From assembly GCA_036250195.1 (NCBI GenBank), contig JAVHZZ010000012.1, positions 92,083,115 to 92,147,114 of the forward strand: a stretch of DNA of 64,000 nucleotides, read 5' to 3'. Position 1 is the first letter of the stretch. Every line of letters begins with the position of its first letter. The notes under the pieces were generated by a model that saw nothing but the letters and a program-made list of their open reading frames with translations, was not told the origin of the DNA and searched no databases. This document shows positions 1 to 12,169 of the stretch, one piece after another. Source of the stretch: Mixophyes australis (Eukaryota > Chordata > Amphibia > Anura > Limnodynastidae). Position numbers and translations under genes: made by a program.

Positions 1-2479
1 CATCCTTTTCATGGTTTATGTAGCTACAGCTACTGCAGCTACTCCAGGATTATTGCAGGCTGACAGAGGAAAATGCACAGGGACTGGATATGTACACGAG
101 GAGTTAAGAAAGGCAAACTTAACCATATGTAGGTGGGATATTAATGATCTCTCAGATATAGGAAGAAATGTAACAACGGGGAAGTGTTTTAAAAGTTACT
201 TAGAAAAGGGAACCTGGGAAATGGATACAGTAGAAAATAAAACAGCGACACAACAGTTTGTTTGGCCATGTGACAAATTAAGTATAAAAAATAAAAGGTA
301 GGAAAGTGTACAAAATTCTAGGAAACACACACTCAGGTAATTTGGGCAGCAGAAGTAAATAGTACATTCGAATTGATAGGCACAATGTTGTGAAGAACCT
401 TTTTTGAAATGGTTAGAAAGGCAAAGAATCAAATAGATCAGTGCGGGAATAAAACCAACACAATAGGATACAATCAATCCATAATGCTACCAGGATAGAA
501 CAATAGTCTGTACCAATAAGACACGATTGGGGAGTTCTACACTTTAATTGAGAACTAAATTCTATATTCTACAATTACAGCCAAAAGTGATAACTAATTC
601 CATTGTAAGGATACCTTCCACCTGCATAACAATGGGGGTAAGGCAGCAAAGAACAGTAATTAAATGGAATATCACTTTCCCAGTAAGCAATTAAAAGAAA
701 TGTAAGAGAGACTGGTATGACACCTTACTGGGGGTCACAGGCACAGGAATAGGTATAATGAACACAATAGATATGGAGGTAATTGATACAAAACTGAGTA
801 AAACAGGAGCTGACATGAGTAAACTGGTACATATGCAGGCTGATTGGATGCCTACAGTTTTTAACCCCTTAACCAAGAACATACAATGGAACAAAGAGTT
901 TTTACAGTTATTTAACAAATCAGCCCTCGGTGCTTTGAGGACAGAGGAAAACATTACTAAATTTATAAATTGGACTCAATGTACCCTCCAATATCTACAT
1001 CAAAAACAGCAGAAAGATACTGCACAGATAAAATTGATGGCTGGTAATATATTGTTTTACAGAGTAATGTTTAATGTCACCAAGCAGGAAAGGTTCAAAA
1101 TGGACGGGAGGAGAGTGAGGTGCGAAGAGACTTATTGTGCAGGAACTCTGGTGTTAACGCATAAATGATTCAAAAAAAATATAAGTATTTGAAAAAGCAA
1201 AGGTTATCTTTATTCTTGCAAATTGCATATGCAATGGTCTGTATTCATCATGAAACACGACAATATCCTCTATGTAAAACACACGTTATATAGAAGTAAC
1301 ACCACCCCTCTTACATACGTCACTAATCACTTCACGTACTAAGGAATATACCTCATAAGGACAAAGTTGGTTATATATATGTTTACAAACTCATCACTGT
1401 ACTTAAAATCTCTGGGCCTAAGCAGGTCAAAAGGCATATGTGACCTTTTACACTCTTTTCTTTATATAGCATGACAACTGTTCGCCATTCTAACATCCTA
1501 TGAATAGATGGACTATTGTAGGGTATTACATAGAAAAACAATTTAACCATTTCACAAAATTACAGAATAAAATCATTTGACCAACAGATTTTATACACAT
1601 CAATATTGTTTTATCCAACATATATTTGTACCATAATTTTTCTATTACACTGGAAACACACACTTGCGTTTCTATTTTTATGGTGTATAAATTTATAGTT
1701 ATGCCTATGATCCTACAGGATGGCAATCTATGGACACCTGAATTCAAGGGACATTACATTGATAAAAAGAATAGGACACATAACCTAGATCTCTGTGATA
1801 ACAGACATGGGACCGGTTTGCCCACAACAAACTGCAGTATTTGAACCATGTATGCTGCAGCATAACACTAGTGTTTGTGTATGGGCATTACACCCAAAGG
1901 AATATGAGACACTAATAGAGGTAGCCCCTCAAATGGTCTGTGTAATCACATATGATGAAAAAATAATACTAACCTACGGGCTGACCTACCCATTTTCTGG
2001 GTGCCTTATGAACGTAACCCATTTACAATGGCAAGGGAAAGTGTTGATATTTTATAAGGACCAAATGTCACAGGTTATTATACTTGAACATTTTGTCTAC
2101 CTAAGTCTGCCTCAGTTAACCTTAAATATAGAGGAAATAGTAAAAATGATAAATGAAAACAATAATGCTGAGTGAACATTTAAAGCAGGTAAACTATACT
2201 AACAATCACGCAAAAATGGTCACGGTTATAGAAGGTAATGAATTAAAAGCTTTAGCCACCAAACTGAAGGATGATTTAGAGAAACATTGGTGGGATGTAT
2301 TTACCGGATCATCTCCATCTATGACTGGTATATTTAACTTACTAGTACACCCACTACTCATTATCACTGTGGTATTGATCATATTGATAGGATGGAACTG
2401 GTATATGTCATGTACGTTCATAAAAGATATACAGAGATTACAGCAGAGGCATGAAGAAAAGATACTTTTTGAATAAACA
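1..2479 (+). pseudogene. Broken endogenous retrovirus env (surface/transmembrane) remnant
   Basis: Retroviral envelope relic; the 5' part lies outside the window. Open pieces at 11-301, 758-1168, 1795-2175 and 2153-2476 lie in different frames, with stops and shifts between them, and 1169-1625 is stop-dense, so no envelope protein can be made. The piece at 758-1168 follows a Gly/Thr-rich stretch (730-757) placed like a fusion peptide and contains several N-glycosylation sequons. The last piece has the usual C-terminal layout of a retroviral TM subunit: an amphipathic segment, a paired Trp (WWDVF) before a Gly/Ser-rich turn, one strong hydrophobic anchor (about 2335-2410) and a short charged tail. 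A polypurine tract and LTR follow directly, which supports the retroviral reading. Genus is uncertain; an epsilon- or gamma-type relative is my inference from the general appearance. Confidence 0.75.
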
Positions 2480-2626
2480 GGGGCAGAAGTGCTGATATCT
2501 GTACTCGGTCCCGGGTGAATGGTGAAAGATCCTTGCTTTCTCACAAGAGACTGTACAAAAGTAGTCTGTGCTGCATTAGGTGTCACCATTTTAGGCCTCA
2601 ATATTTTTAACCTTTTTATATATTAT

Positions 2627-2640
2627 TAAAAGGAGGGAGA
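2627..2640 (+). other. Retroviral polypurine tract
   Basis: Purine run AAAAGGAGGGAGA directly after the env remnant and directly before the LTR. In retroviruses this tract primes plus-strand DNA synthesis; its position sets the 5' edge of the 3' LTR. Confidence 0.7.
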
Positions 2641-2643
2641 TTT

Positions 2644-3379
2644 TGAGAGCATTTTTAGGGCCGTAATAATGATATGTGAAGGAGTTAAAAAATCTTGGTA
2701 TTTGCCTTAAAAATACATTCAGCATAATCACCAGCTCCAGCCTTGACCTATCTCAAAGACCCCAGATGGAGGCCTAGGGCATGGGATAATGGATGATGAG
2801 GACATTGGGAGTACTGGCTCCAGTGAAAGTTGCTAAGAACCCATAAAAGTGACATGAAGAGAACTAACTAGCTTTGTCAGAAGATTTATATTTACTCAGG
2901 AAAATATCAATCATGTGTTTCTGCTCTATAACCAGATCAAACGCTTTTTCATGTATAAATGTATGCCAGAAATAAACGAGCACAGTTCAGTATACATCTT
3001 GACATTGGCATGTCTGTGTCTTGATTACTGATCTCCTGGTTAACCAGCATCTTATCTCACTGATATCTGAAGGGACTTGATAAAGGAGAGGTAAAATTAC
3101 CCTAACACTAAGAACCCATAAAAGTGACATGAAGAGAACTAACTAGCTTTGTCAGAAGATTTATATTTACTCCGGAAAATATCAATCATGTGTTTCTGCT
3201 CTATAACCAGATCAAAAGCTTTTTCATGTATAAATGTATGCCAGAAATAAACGAGCACAGTTCAGTATACATCTTGACATTGGCATGTATGTGTCTTGAT
3301 TACTGATCTCCTGGTTAACCAGCATCTTATCTCACTGATATCTGAAGGGACTTGATAAAGGAGAGGTAAAATTACCCCT
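2644..3379 (+). repeat. 3' LTR of the endogenous retrovirus, with 275-bp tandem duplication
   Basis: Starts with TG a few bases after the polypurine tract. Contains AATAAA at 2971-2976 and again at about 3246. The stretch 2836-3110 is repeated in tandem at 3111-3379 with a period of 275 bp and only a few differences. The first unit ends in CCCTAACA, a plausible LTR terminus (...CA). The second unit runs into satellite sequence at a CCCCTATTTCTCC stretch shared with the array. This could be LTR plus partial LTR from unequal recombination, or a duplication inside one LTR. Confidence 0.65.
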
Positions 3380-5776
3380 ATTTCTCCAACATCCAGTAAT
3401 CCCACACACTAATCCCTTTCCATATGCGCTCCCTTACACCTGTACCCCACCACACAAGTCTCATAACGTGGAATGACGGACGATTACTGTGGAATGACAG
3501 CTGTATTATACGCCATATCAATGCAGAAATATCAGTAAAACCTTGCATTTCTCCCCAAAAAACGCCCCTATTTCTCCCATATCCCCTAATCCCTTTCCCT
3601 TTGCATATGCGCTCCCCCACACCTGTACCCCACCACACAAGTCTTGGCGTGGAATGACAGCTGTATTATACGTCATATCAATGCAGAAATATCAGTAAAA
3701 ACTTGCATTTCTCCCAAAAAAACACCCCTATTTCTCCGGCATCCCCTAATCCCACACACTAATCCCTTTCCATATGCGCTCGTCCACACCTGTACCCCAC
3801 CACACAACTCTCATAACGTGGAATGATGGACGATTACTGTGGAATGACAGCTGTTTTATACGCCATATCAATGCAGAAATATCAGTAAAGACTTGCATTT
3901 CTCCCATTACCCCTAATCCCACACACCAATCCCTTTGCATATGCGCTCCCCCACACCTGTACCCCACCACACAACTCTCATAACGTGGAATGACGGACGA
4001 TGACTGTGGAATGACAGCTGTTTTATACGCCATATCAATGCTGAAATATCAGTAAAAACTTGCATTTCTCCCATTACCCTTAATCCCACACACTAATACC
4101 TTTGCATATGCGCTCCCCCACCACACAAGTATCATAACGTGGAATGACGGACGATTACTGTGGAATGACAGCTGTATTATACGCCATATCAATGCAGAAA
4201 TATCAGTAAAAACTTGCATTTCTCCCAAAAAAACACCCCTATTTCTCCCACATCCCCTAATCCCACACACAAAAACGTTTGCATATGCGCTCCCCCACCA
4301 CACAAGTATCATAACGTGGAATGACGGACGATTACTGTGTAATGAGCTGTTTTATACGCCATATCAATGCAGAAATATCAGTAAAAACTTGCATTTCTCC
4401 CAAAAAAACACCCCTATTTCTCCAACATCCCCAAATCCCACACACTGATCCCTTTCCATATGCGCTCTTCCACACCTGTACCCCACCACACAACTCTCAT
4501 AACGTGGAATGATGGACGATTACTGTGGAATGACAGCTGTTTTATACGCCATATCAATGCAGAAATATCAGTAAAAACTTGCATTTCTCCCAAAAAAACA
4601 CCCCTATTTCTCCCATATCCCTTAATCCCTTTCCCTTTGCATATGCGCTCCCCCACACATGTACCCCACCACACAACTCTCATAACGTGGAATGACGGAC
4701 GATTACTGTGGAATGACAGCTGTATTATACGCCATATCAATGCAGAAATATCAGTAAAAACTTGTATTTCTCCCAAAAAAACACCCCTATTTCTCCCACA
4801 TCCCCTAATCCCACACACAAAAACGTTTGCATATGCGCTCCCCCACACATGTACCCCACCACACAACTCTCATAACGTGGAATGACGGACGATTACTGTG
4901 GAATGACAGCTGTTTTATACGCCATATCAATGCAGAAATATCAGTAAAAACTTGCATTTCTCCCATTACCCCTAATCCCACACACTAATAAATTTGCATA
5001 TGCGCTCCCCCACCACACAAGTCTCATAACGTGGAATGACGGACGATTACTGTGGAATGAGCTGTTTTATACGCCATATCAATGCAGAAATATCGGTAAA
5101 ACCTTGCATTTCTCCCAAAAAAACACCCCTATTTCTCCAACATCCCCTAATACCACACACTAATCCCTTTCCCTTTGCATATGCGCTCCCCCACACCTGT
5201 ACCCCACCACACAAGTCTTGGCGTGGAATGACGGACGATTACTGTGGAATGAGCTGTTTTATACGCCATATCAATGCAGAAATATCAGTAAAAACTTGCA
5301 TTTCTCCCAAAAAAACACCCCTATTTCTCCAACATCCCCTAATCCCACACACTAATCCCTTTCCATATGCGCTCGTCCACACCTGTACCCCACCACACAA
5401 CTCTCATAACGTGGAATAACGGACGATTACTGTGGAATGACAGCTGTTTTATATGCCATATCAATGCAGAAATATCAGTAAAAACTTGCATTTCTCCCAA
5501 AAAAACACCCCTATTTCTCCCACATCCCCAAATCCCACACACTAATACGTTTGCATATGCGCTCCCCCACACCTGTACCCCAGCACTAATACGTTTGCAT
5601 ATGCGCTCCCCCACACCTGTACCCCACCACACAACTCTCATAACGTGGAATGATGGACGATTACTGTGGAATGACAGCTGTTTTATACGCCATATCAATG
5701 CAGAAATATCAGTAAAAACTTGCATTTCTCCCATATCCCCTAATCCCACACACTAAACCCTTTCCCTTTGCACATG
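3380..5776. repeat. Satellite array, block A (about 13 monomers)
   Basis: Tandem monomers, each with an ACGTGGAATGACGGACGATT core, a TTATACGCCATATCAATGC segment, an A-rich run before CACCCCTATTTCTCC, and CATATGCGCTCCC. Core start points at 3471, 3652, 3821, 3988, 4142, 4319, 4507, 4690, 4880, 5034, 5226, 5414 and 5648 give spacings of 154-234 bp. Length varies because short modules are present or absent (for example the A-run block is missing in the monomers near 3900 and 4060, and 3652 lacks the second GGAATGA copy). Open frames read through several monomers on both strands but have no codon-level meaning. Confidence 0.9.
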
Positions 5777-7147
5777 TGTAGCGCCTGCGGGGAACAGGAC
5801 AGACGCAACACAAAAGAACTTACCTTGTAAACGATGGTCACCTCCAGTCCGCTTCCGATACCCTAGCTGCGATTTGATCCCAGCAGATCCGCAGCCGCAA
5901 CCCTTGTCACCTCCAACCACGTCCCTCTAAGAAAGAGACAGAGATTACGGCCGTGCCTACCAGGTAAGGGCTGTCCGAGAATACGGCAATGAACAAGGAC
6001 ACTCTCAGTCCAAGCTCCCTTGCCGCCTCCTCACTTTGCTCTTGCCAAGGCACGGGGGACTACAGGCACTTGAGACCAGGACTAGTCCCGCCTCAAGTAC
6101 CTCGCACACCTGCCGGTGAGGGCCTAACCGAAAGGGGGAATCGAGCGTGATACTCACCGGGACACTCCCACTTCCGATCCGGTTCTCCTGCACCTCCCCG
6201 ACACCTGCGGATGACAAGGAACACACAGCCTCCCCTCTGCGCTCTCAGTGAGACCAAGATGGGCACCCACAAAACTAAACTGACTACAACAGCGACCCGA
6301 CCCTAAAAACGCTCTAATGGTCGGCAACGCAACCAAGTCAAACAACTATGACTACCTAGGTGTGGTACACTAACGGAACTGCTCACTACACACTACGGGG
6401 AACACCAGCCGGTGTTCACGGACTAAACCGGAGGGCGGTTCATAACCCCCTCACCCAGGCCGTACCAAGAAGCTGCCTTCTTGCTATAGGGTCACCCACG
6501 GATCCTAAGGACCGGCTGCACCAGGCCCGACTGAGGCTCACTGGAACAGCCCACTAACCCGCGTACAGACTGCCGACCGGAACAGCCGATCGAACTGAAC
6601 CGCCCGACTGCCTGCACCCGGGTATCGAACACGTGTCCCACTCCGGAACCGCCAGGGAACCTGTACGGAACTGAGGACTGGGACACTCAACCTGAACCAC
6701 GGGACGCCCCTGGAACTGCATTGAGCTGTGCTTCACTGCCACTGACTCACTCAGTCACCCCCTCTGGAAACCAGTGCGACCCCAGGGACCTAAGGGACGG
6801 GAAAACTACGTGTGTTCTTCCCTGACTATGTGTACGCTGGTAACTACACTTGTCCCCACAGCACGGGTTAGTACAGAAAAACACAGGGAACAAGAGCATA
6901 CCTTTAATGGGGGCCTGACGTCTTGCCCCTGGACACAGTTATGTAGCACACCCCAAAATACCGTAATATAAACAATACTCGCCGCACAGACACAATAAAT
7001 ACAGTATACAGTACTTTGCACGCTACTCACCAGAGCACACCGCTGCTAGCCAACCAGCCGGTTGCTACAGCACCCACAGGAGCCTCCACTCTACTGTACC
7101 TCCTAACTACGTGTGCTCACCTCACACAGGACCGCGCCTACACTCAC

Positions 7148-7585
7148 GAGGCTCTCACGCCTCTACCACACACCACCAGGGCCTTCTGCTCTGTTTCATG
7201 GGCCTCAGCCCCCTCTCTAACTCAGGGCTGAGCCCACTCACTAGGGCCTTATGCCCTGCTACCTAGGGGCACTAGCCCCTGCCTGCATAGGCCCTATGGC
7301 CTCCCTATCTGACTACTAGGGCCTTGTGCCCTTTTAAGACTATGGGCAATCAGCCCCTAACCAGGCCCTGTGGCCTCTCCCATGGCCTCTAGGCCACTAC
7401 CTACCTAAGGGCCTTGTGTCCTTGCACCTGGGGGCTCTGAGCCTTCCCTCACTACCTACTAACAGGGGCTTGTCCCCTTTATCAACAATATTGTGGCCTA
7501 CTGGCCCACTAACTCATATGGGCCTAGTGCCCAAGTCCCTGGGCCTTGTGCCCCTAATTTACTGTCCCCACGGGCCTTGTGCCCG
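7148..7585. repeat. Array of about 18 mini-hairpins inside the solo LTR
   Basis: Short inverted repeats follow one another every 20-50 bp. Typical form is a 4-6 bp stem with a 4-5 base loop, for example AGGGC-CTTGT-GCCCT (7318-7332). Both arms change together: AGGGC/GCCCT, TGGGC/GCCCA (7519-7533), CGGGC/GCCCG (7571-7585), AGGCC/GGCCT (7289-7302, 7363-7376), TGGCC/GGCCA (7383-7396), AGGGG/CCCCT (7464-7478), GAGGC/GCCTC (7148-7163). Loops are mostly CTTGT-like. I do not know a named feature with this form. Confidence 0.75.
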
Positions 7586-7873
7586 ACTTAACGTTGAGGC
7601 TACTTACCTGCTCTGCGCAGGAAACTCAACTTGCCACGCCGTCTAATGCCTTCTTTCTCCGGGCTTCCAGACCATCCAGCCGGCGGCGCCTCTTCTCCTG
7701 TTTGGCGCTGGGTCCGCTGCTGCTTCTGAGGCGGGGGTGCTCTTAGCCCTTACAAGGGCTCCCCGCCGACGATCTCCGCTGCTTCTGTTCTTGACTCGCC
7801 GCTCCGGACGTCCCACGACGTCCTTCTCTCTCCGCCGCAGACTCTCTTCTGGCAAAATAGCGCCACCCGGCGA

Positions 7874-7947
7874 CTTATATAGTCGCCGGCGTGACGTCAT
7901 CAGCCGGCGCGAGCCGCGATTGGCTCGCGTATCTGGCCGCTGATTGG
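7874..7947 (-). promoter_or_regulatory. Minus-strand core promoter of the solo LTR
   Basis: Read on the minus strand, in order: CCAAT (7947-7943), CCAAT (7923-7919), a perfect cAMP-response element TGACGTCA (7899-7892) and a TATA box CTATATAAG (7882-7874). Order and spacing match a pol II promoter with a start expected near 7850. The surrounding sequence is GC-rich. Confidence 0.65.
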
Positions 7948-8146
7948 CTCATCCTTCCTCCGCTGCCAGAATCTGGGGAAAAGAACGCATACTTACCGCC
8001 GCTGGATCGCTGGATGGGTAAGTAGGTTCTTGCTTCTTTCTTCACCCTCTTGCTGGGCACAGGAACCAGGGGCATCCTCTGTCCCTCCAGGGACACGGCG
8101 GCAAAGGGCATCTTCGCCCGCTTCTCGGGCACCGGTGACATCTTCA

Positions 8147-9480
8147 CATATGCACTCCCCCACACCTGTACCCCACCACACAAGTCTCATAACGTGGAAT
8201 GACGGACGATTACTGTGGAAGGACAGCTGTATTATACGCCATATCAATGCAGAAATATCAGTAAAAACTTGTATTTCTCCCAAAAAAACACCCCTATTTT
8301 TCCCACATCCCCTAATCCCTTTCCCTTTGCATATGCACTCCCCCACACCTGTACCCCACCACACAAGTCTTGGCGTGGAATGACGGACGATTACTGTGGA
8401 ATGACAGCTGTTTTATACGCCATATCAATGCAGAAATATCAGTAAAGACTTGCATTTCTCCCATATCCCTTAATCCCACACACTAATACGTTTGCATATG
8501 CGCTCCCCCACACCTGTAGCCCACAAGTCTCATAACGTGGAATGACGGACGATAACTGTGGAATGACAGCTGTTTTATACGCCATATCAATGCAGAAATA
8601 TCAGTAAAACCTTGCATTTCTCCCAAAAAAACACCCCTATTTCTCCCACATCCCCTAATCCCTTTCCCTTTGCATATGCGCTCCCCCACCACACAAGTCT
8701 TGGCGTGGAATGACGGACGATTACTGTGTAATGAGCTGTTTTATACGCCATATCAATGCAGAAATATCAGTAAAAACTTGCATTTCTCCCAAAAAAACAC
8801 CCCTATTTCTCCCATATCCCTTAATCCCTTTCCCTTTGCATATGCGTTCGTCCACACCTGTACCCCACCACACAACTCTCATAACGTGGAATGACGGACG
8901 ATTACTGTGGAATGACAGCTGTATTATACGCCATATCAATGCAGAAATATCAGTAAAACCTTGCATTTCTCCCAAAAAAACGCCCCTATTTCTCCCATAT
9001 CCCCTAATCCCTTTCCCTTTGCATATGCGCTCCCCCACACCTGTAGCCCACCACACAAGTCTCATAACGTGGAAAGACGGACGATTACTGTGGAATGAGC
9101 TGTTTTATACGCCATATCAATGCAGAAATATCAGTAAAAACTTGCATTTCTCCCAAAAAAACACCCCTATTTCTCCAACATCCAGTAATCCCACACACTA
9201 ATCCCTTTTTCATATGCGCTCCCTTACACCTGTACCCCACCACACAAGTCTCATAACGTGGAATGACGGACGATTACTGTGTAATGACAGCTGTATTATA
9301 CGCCATATCAATGCAGAAATATCAGTAAAAACTTGCATTTCTCCCAAAAAAACACCCCTATTTCTCCCATATCCCCTAATCCCACACACTAATCCCTTTC
9401 CATATGCGCTCCCCCACACCTGTAGCCCACCACACAAGTCTCATAACGTGGAATGACGGACGATTACTGTGGAATGACAT
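8147..9480. repeat. Satellite array, block B (about 8 monomers)
   Basis: Continuation of the same satellite after the solo LTR. Core start points near 8197, 8376, 8540, 8709, 8889, 9073, 9261 and 9450. The last monomer is cut after GGAATGACA at about 9479. The monomers show the same module losses as block A. Confidence 0.9.
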
Positions 9481-9523
9481 AATCCACCCATTGTGCTTAA
9501 AGCATTTATTAGTAATACACATT

Positions 9524-10132
9524 GGGTCAAATTTATCAATCTTATCATAAAGTGAAAAATAGTTTTCAATCTTTATCACATTGATAAGGATTGAACTATT
9601 TCTCAAATTTATGAAAAACGCATCACAGAAACAGCAGTTCCGAAAAACTGCTGTTTCTGTGATAAAAGAAAATCACACTTACCCCCCTCCTCGGAACGCA
9701 ATGTCTCAGGATCTCCTCCAGGTGTTCTTCGCTCCTCTTCATCCTTCAATTCCGCATGTGCATTTCCAAGAACTGCAACTATCGTTGCAGAGAGCGAGCG
9801 GTGAGTGACGGAGGGATCATGTGATCCCTCCACACATGCGCTATCCAGCTCTGCTCTTCGGAGCAGAGCTGACAGCACTGAAATCCTTCAATTATGATAA
9901 TGTATGAAGCTGGCGTACATTATCATGACAAGTTACTAAACTTGTTAGATTTCGGTTGGGAGCAGTCACCACACTGTAGAATGGTGACTGCTCCCAAAAA
10001 CTAAACGGAATGCAAAGCAGCAGATATCCACGATGTGATGCACCCTTCTTAAATATGCGGGACACAGAGAGGGACCAGGATTTCACGGTAAGTGCACGAT
10101 AGTGCACCATCACTATTTGTTAAATATGCCCC
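9524..10132. mobile_element. Palindrome-rich MITE, copy A (Harbinger-like ends)
   Basis: Left end GGGTCAAATTTATCAA, right end read inward GGGGCATATTTAACAA, flanked by ATT on both sides. Inside, hairpins lie one after another: a long imperfect stem around 9558-9603, CACAGAAACAGCAGTT with its exact complement (9624-9661), GAGGGATCATGTGATCCCTC (near 9812-9831), an AGCTCTGCTC/GAGCAGAGCT stem (near 9848-9871), GATAATGTA/TACATTATC (near 9896-9925) and GGAGCAGTCACCA/TGGTGACTGCTCC (near 9959-9995). A second copy lies at 61820-62220. No coding capacity. The superfamily call rests on the 3-bp duplication and GGG-type ends. Confidence 0.7.
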
Positions 10133-10482
10133 ATTGTGTGGAAAGTGAGCAGATGTAAATATGAAGTTGAGCGATGGTGTAACCTGCTTAGAGGTGATCG
10201 GTCACGGCGTAGCAGAGCTGGAGTAAAGTCATTCATGGTCCTCTTATGTCTCATTACAGCTTAGATAAAAGCATAACACGTTCCTACCTTTTTGGAAGGT
10301 TTTGCAGTAACGTATTTTACCCGCATAGGCGGCCGTACAAGTAGCTTTACATACATTCAGCAGTCCATAAAATGAAATCAGTCCGAGTAAGGGTGAAAAT
10401 ATAATAAATTGTACAATATACAGTGAGAAACAGAACAGAAATAAAATATGCACATTACAAATGTTTTAAAAAAAAGTATAAT

Positions 10483-10519
<37 letters not shown>

Positions 10520-12165
10520 CCACTTACCATTCATGTTCTCAGTGTTTCTGTGATGACAGCTAGCAGTATAATGGGAAGGTGTTAGATACAGATTATTATA
10601 TTAAACAGGGGCAAGTTGGAAGCTGTAGTTAGAAAACGGCCACTGATCCTCCCATGTAGTTTCCTGGGGTACCTGTTAGAACCAGCGGGACGCTTGGGTA
10701 GTCGAGAGTTACAATACTTTGTATTTGTTAATGATCTATTTTACCCACTGCCGGGATTTTATCAAAACACACTTTTAATTATGTTGTTTAAACTAGATCT
10801 AAAATAAAAATTGAGCAAATGATGTTCGCTAACACAGAATGCATATTTGTATGATTTATTGTTTGTGTGTCTAGTTAGTACGCTGCTATCTGCAGAGACC
10901 ATTCTGATACCTATAGGCTATAAGGATATAATGTTGGAAGAGAGCTTGAATCATATAGTAACAGAAATAGATTGTGTGTAATCCTGGTGTTTTATTAACT
11001 GCTTCACACATCTTGAATGCTGCTGGTTTATTATTGATCAGCTATTATCAATCAGAACCTCCATAGGGACCAGTGATCCCTATTTTCCAACCTGTGAATG
11101 CACCCTGAGTACAGACCATACATACAGACACAAATTAATGTTGTCAGCACAGTGGGGATCATTTATAAAATTAAAAAATGTCCAAAGGACATCACAAGAT
11201 CCTCTTTTGTACATGTGCCTAAATCTCCATCCCAGTGCATTGTTTACGGACAGAGATGGCAGCGTTTTGGGAGGAACAGAAGTTTGCACTGGCTGGTAGG
11301 GGGTGTCGTGCAGGGTCAGGGCGCACCGCGCAGAGTACAAAGTAGAAAGATGCTCTCTCAGCGGTTCAAGCAGCAGACCTATTAATATGCCAACTATAGG
11401 AAAAAATATCAACTTTCAATTGCAAATAAATCATCAATACACTGAATAATAAAAACCGATGAAACCCTTTTTAGGCACACAATGGATAGGCTAAAGAGAC
11501 AGCATCTGTATACACCAATAGAAAAAGGAAAAAAAAAACACCTAAAACAGAAAAACGCTGCTAAGATTATTCCTATTGCGAATTGACAGAAATATAAAGA
11601 TTGAGATGTTTTTGTTGGTAGTAGATCCACGGTTAACACAGACACGTGGTGTAGGCCTGTGGACACTTCATAGTCATTTAGAAACATAATGGAATACATT
11701 GGCAGGAAGGGACTAAAGAAAAAAGGGACATAAGTCACAATTCTGCATTATCTTACATGTCCAGAAAGCTTATTTTTATGTTTAGCTTAATATCAGTGGG
11801 CTCCTGCATACGTTATATTATATTATGCAGCGCTATGCAGAGAATATTACATACGTCAGGCCATGTGCTTAGTACAGAGGCTGCGACTTTAGTAAAAAAC
11901 GGTTTTGGCAGCCAGATCAGCCCAGTGACATTCTCACCAGCCTCTTTGGAGTGGGCTCAGATCTAAGCAGTGCATCCTAGTTCCTGCCCTTTGTTTCTTG
12001 CCTGGTCGCACTCTGTAAGCGGGATACCGCCGATACTAATCAGTGCCAAACCAGGAACATCTGGGCTCCCCAGAGCACTTACAAAAACAAAGAGATTATC
12101 AAAATAAAGTCCGACGCCTGATTGAATCGACTTTAACAGCCACAAGGACCAGCGTACTGTTCATC
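10133..12165. other. No gene recognised; (AT)n at 10483-10516
   Basis: About 2 kb of mostly AT-rich sequence. The longest open frames (about 110 codons) show no recognisable family and no supporting splice or codon pattern. The only clear feature is an (AT)n microsatellite at 10483-10516. Confidence 0.6.
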
Positions 12166-12169
12166 AGCA

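Larger units (their letters stand above)
5777..8146 (-). mobile_element. Solo LTR (~2.37 kb) inserted in the satellite
   Basis: Interrupts the satellite cleanly. On the minus strand it starts TGAAGATGTCACC and ends GGCGCTACA, the TG...CA form of LTRs. Flanks are CACATG (5771-5776) and CATATG (8147-8152); the satellite consensus at this site has CATATG once, so this is a 6-bp target duplication with one change. No gag, pol or second LTR copy is seen. A minus-strand promoter (7874-7947) lies 200-270 bp from its 5' end, as expected for U3. Several GGTAAGT splice-donor-like sites lie on the minus strand (near 5820, 7605, 7990). The length is unusual for a solo LTR; a non-autonomous LTR element is the alternative. 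Confidence 0.65.

Noticed and set aside
3378..5756. Repeated ~60-150 codon proteins with SFHSNRPSFHVM or HINAEISVKTCISP
   Set aside because: They read through satellite monomers on either strand and break wherever a monomer loses a module.
7643..8183. Small Arg-rich open frames in the GC-rich promoter region
   Set aside because: GC-rich sequence lengthens random frames; they overlap the LTR promoter and have no recognisable domain.
3380..9480. Possible CRISPR-like array (repeat plus variable spacers)
   Set aside because: Monomers are contiguous and variable by module, there are no unique spacers, and the DNA is from a vertebrate.
11080..11412. 110-codon minus-strand frame as a possible gene
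   Set aside because: No family resemblance, no splice or polyadenylation context, and the opposite strand is open as well.
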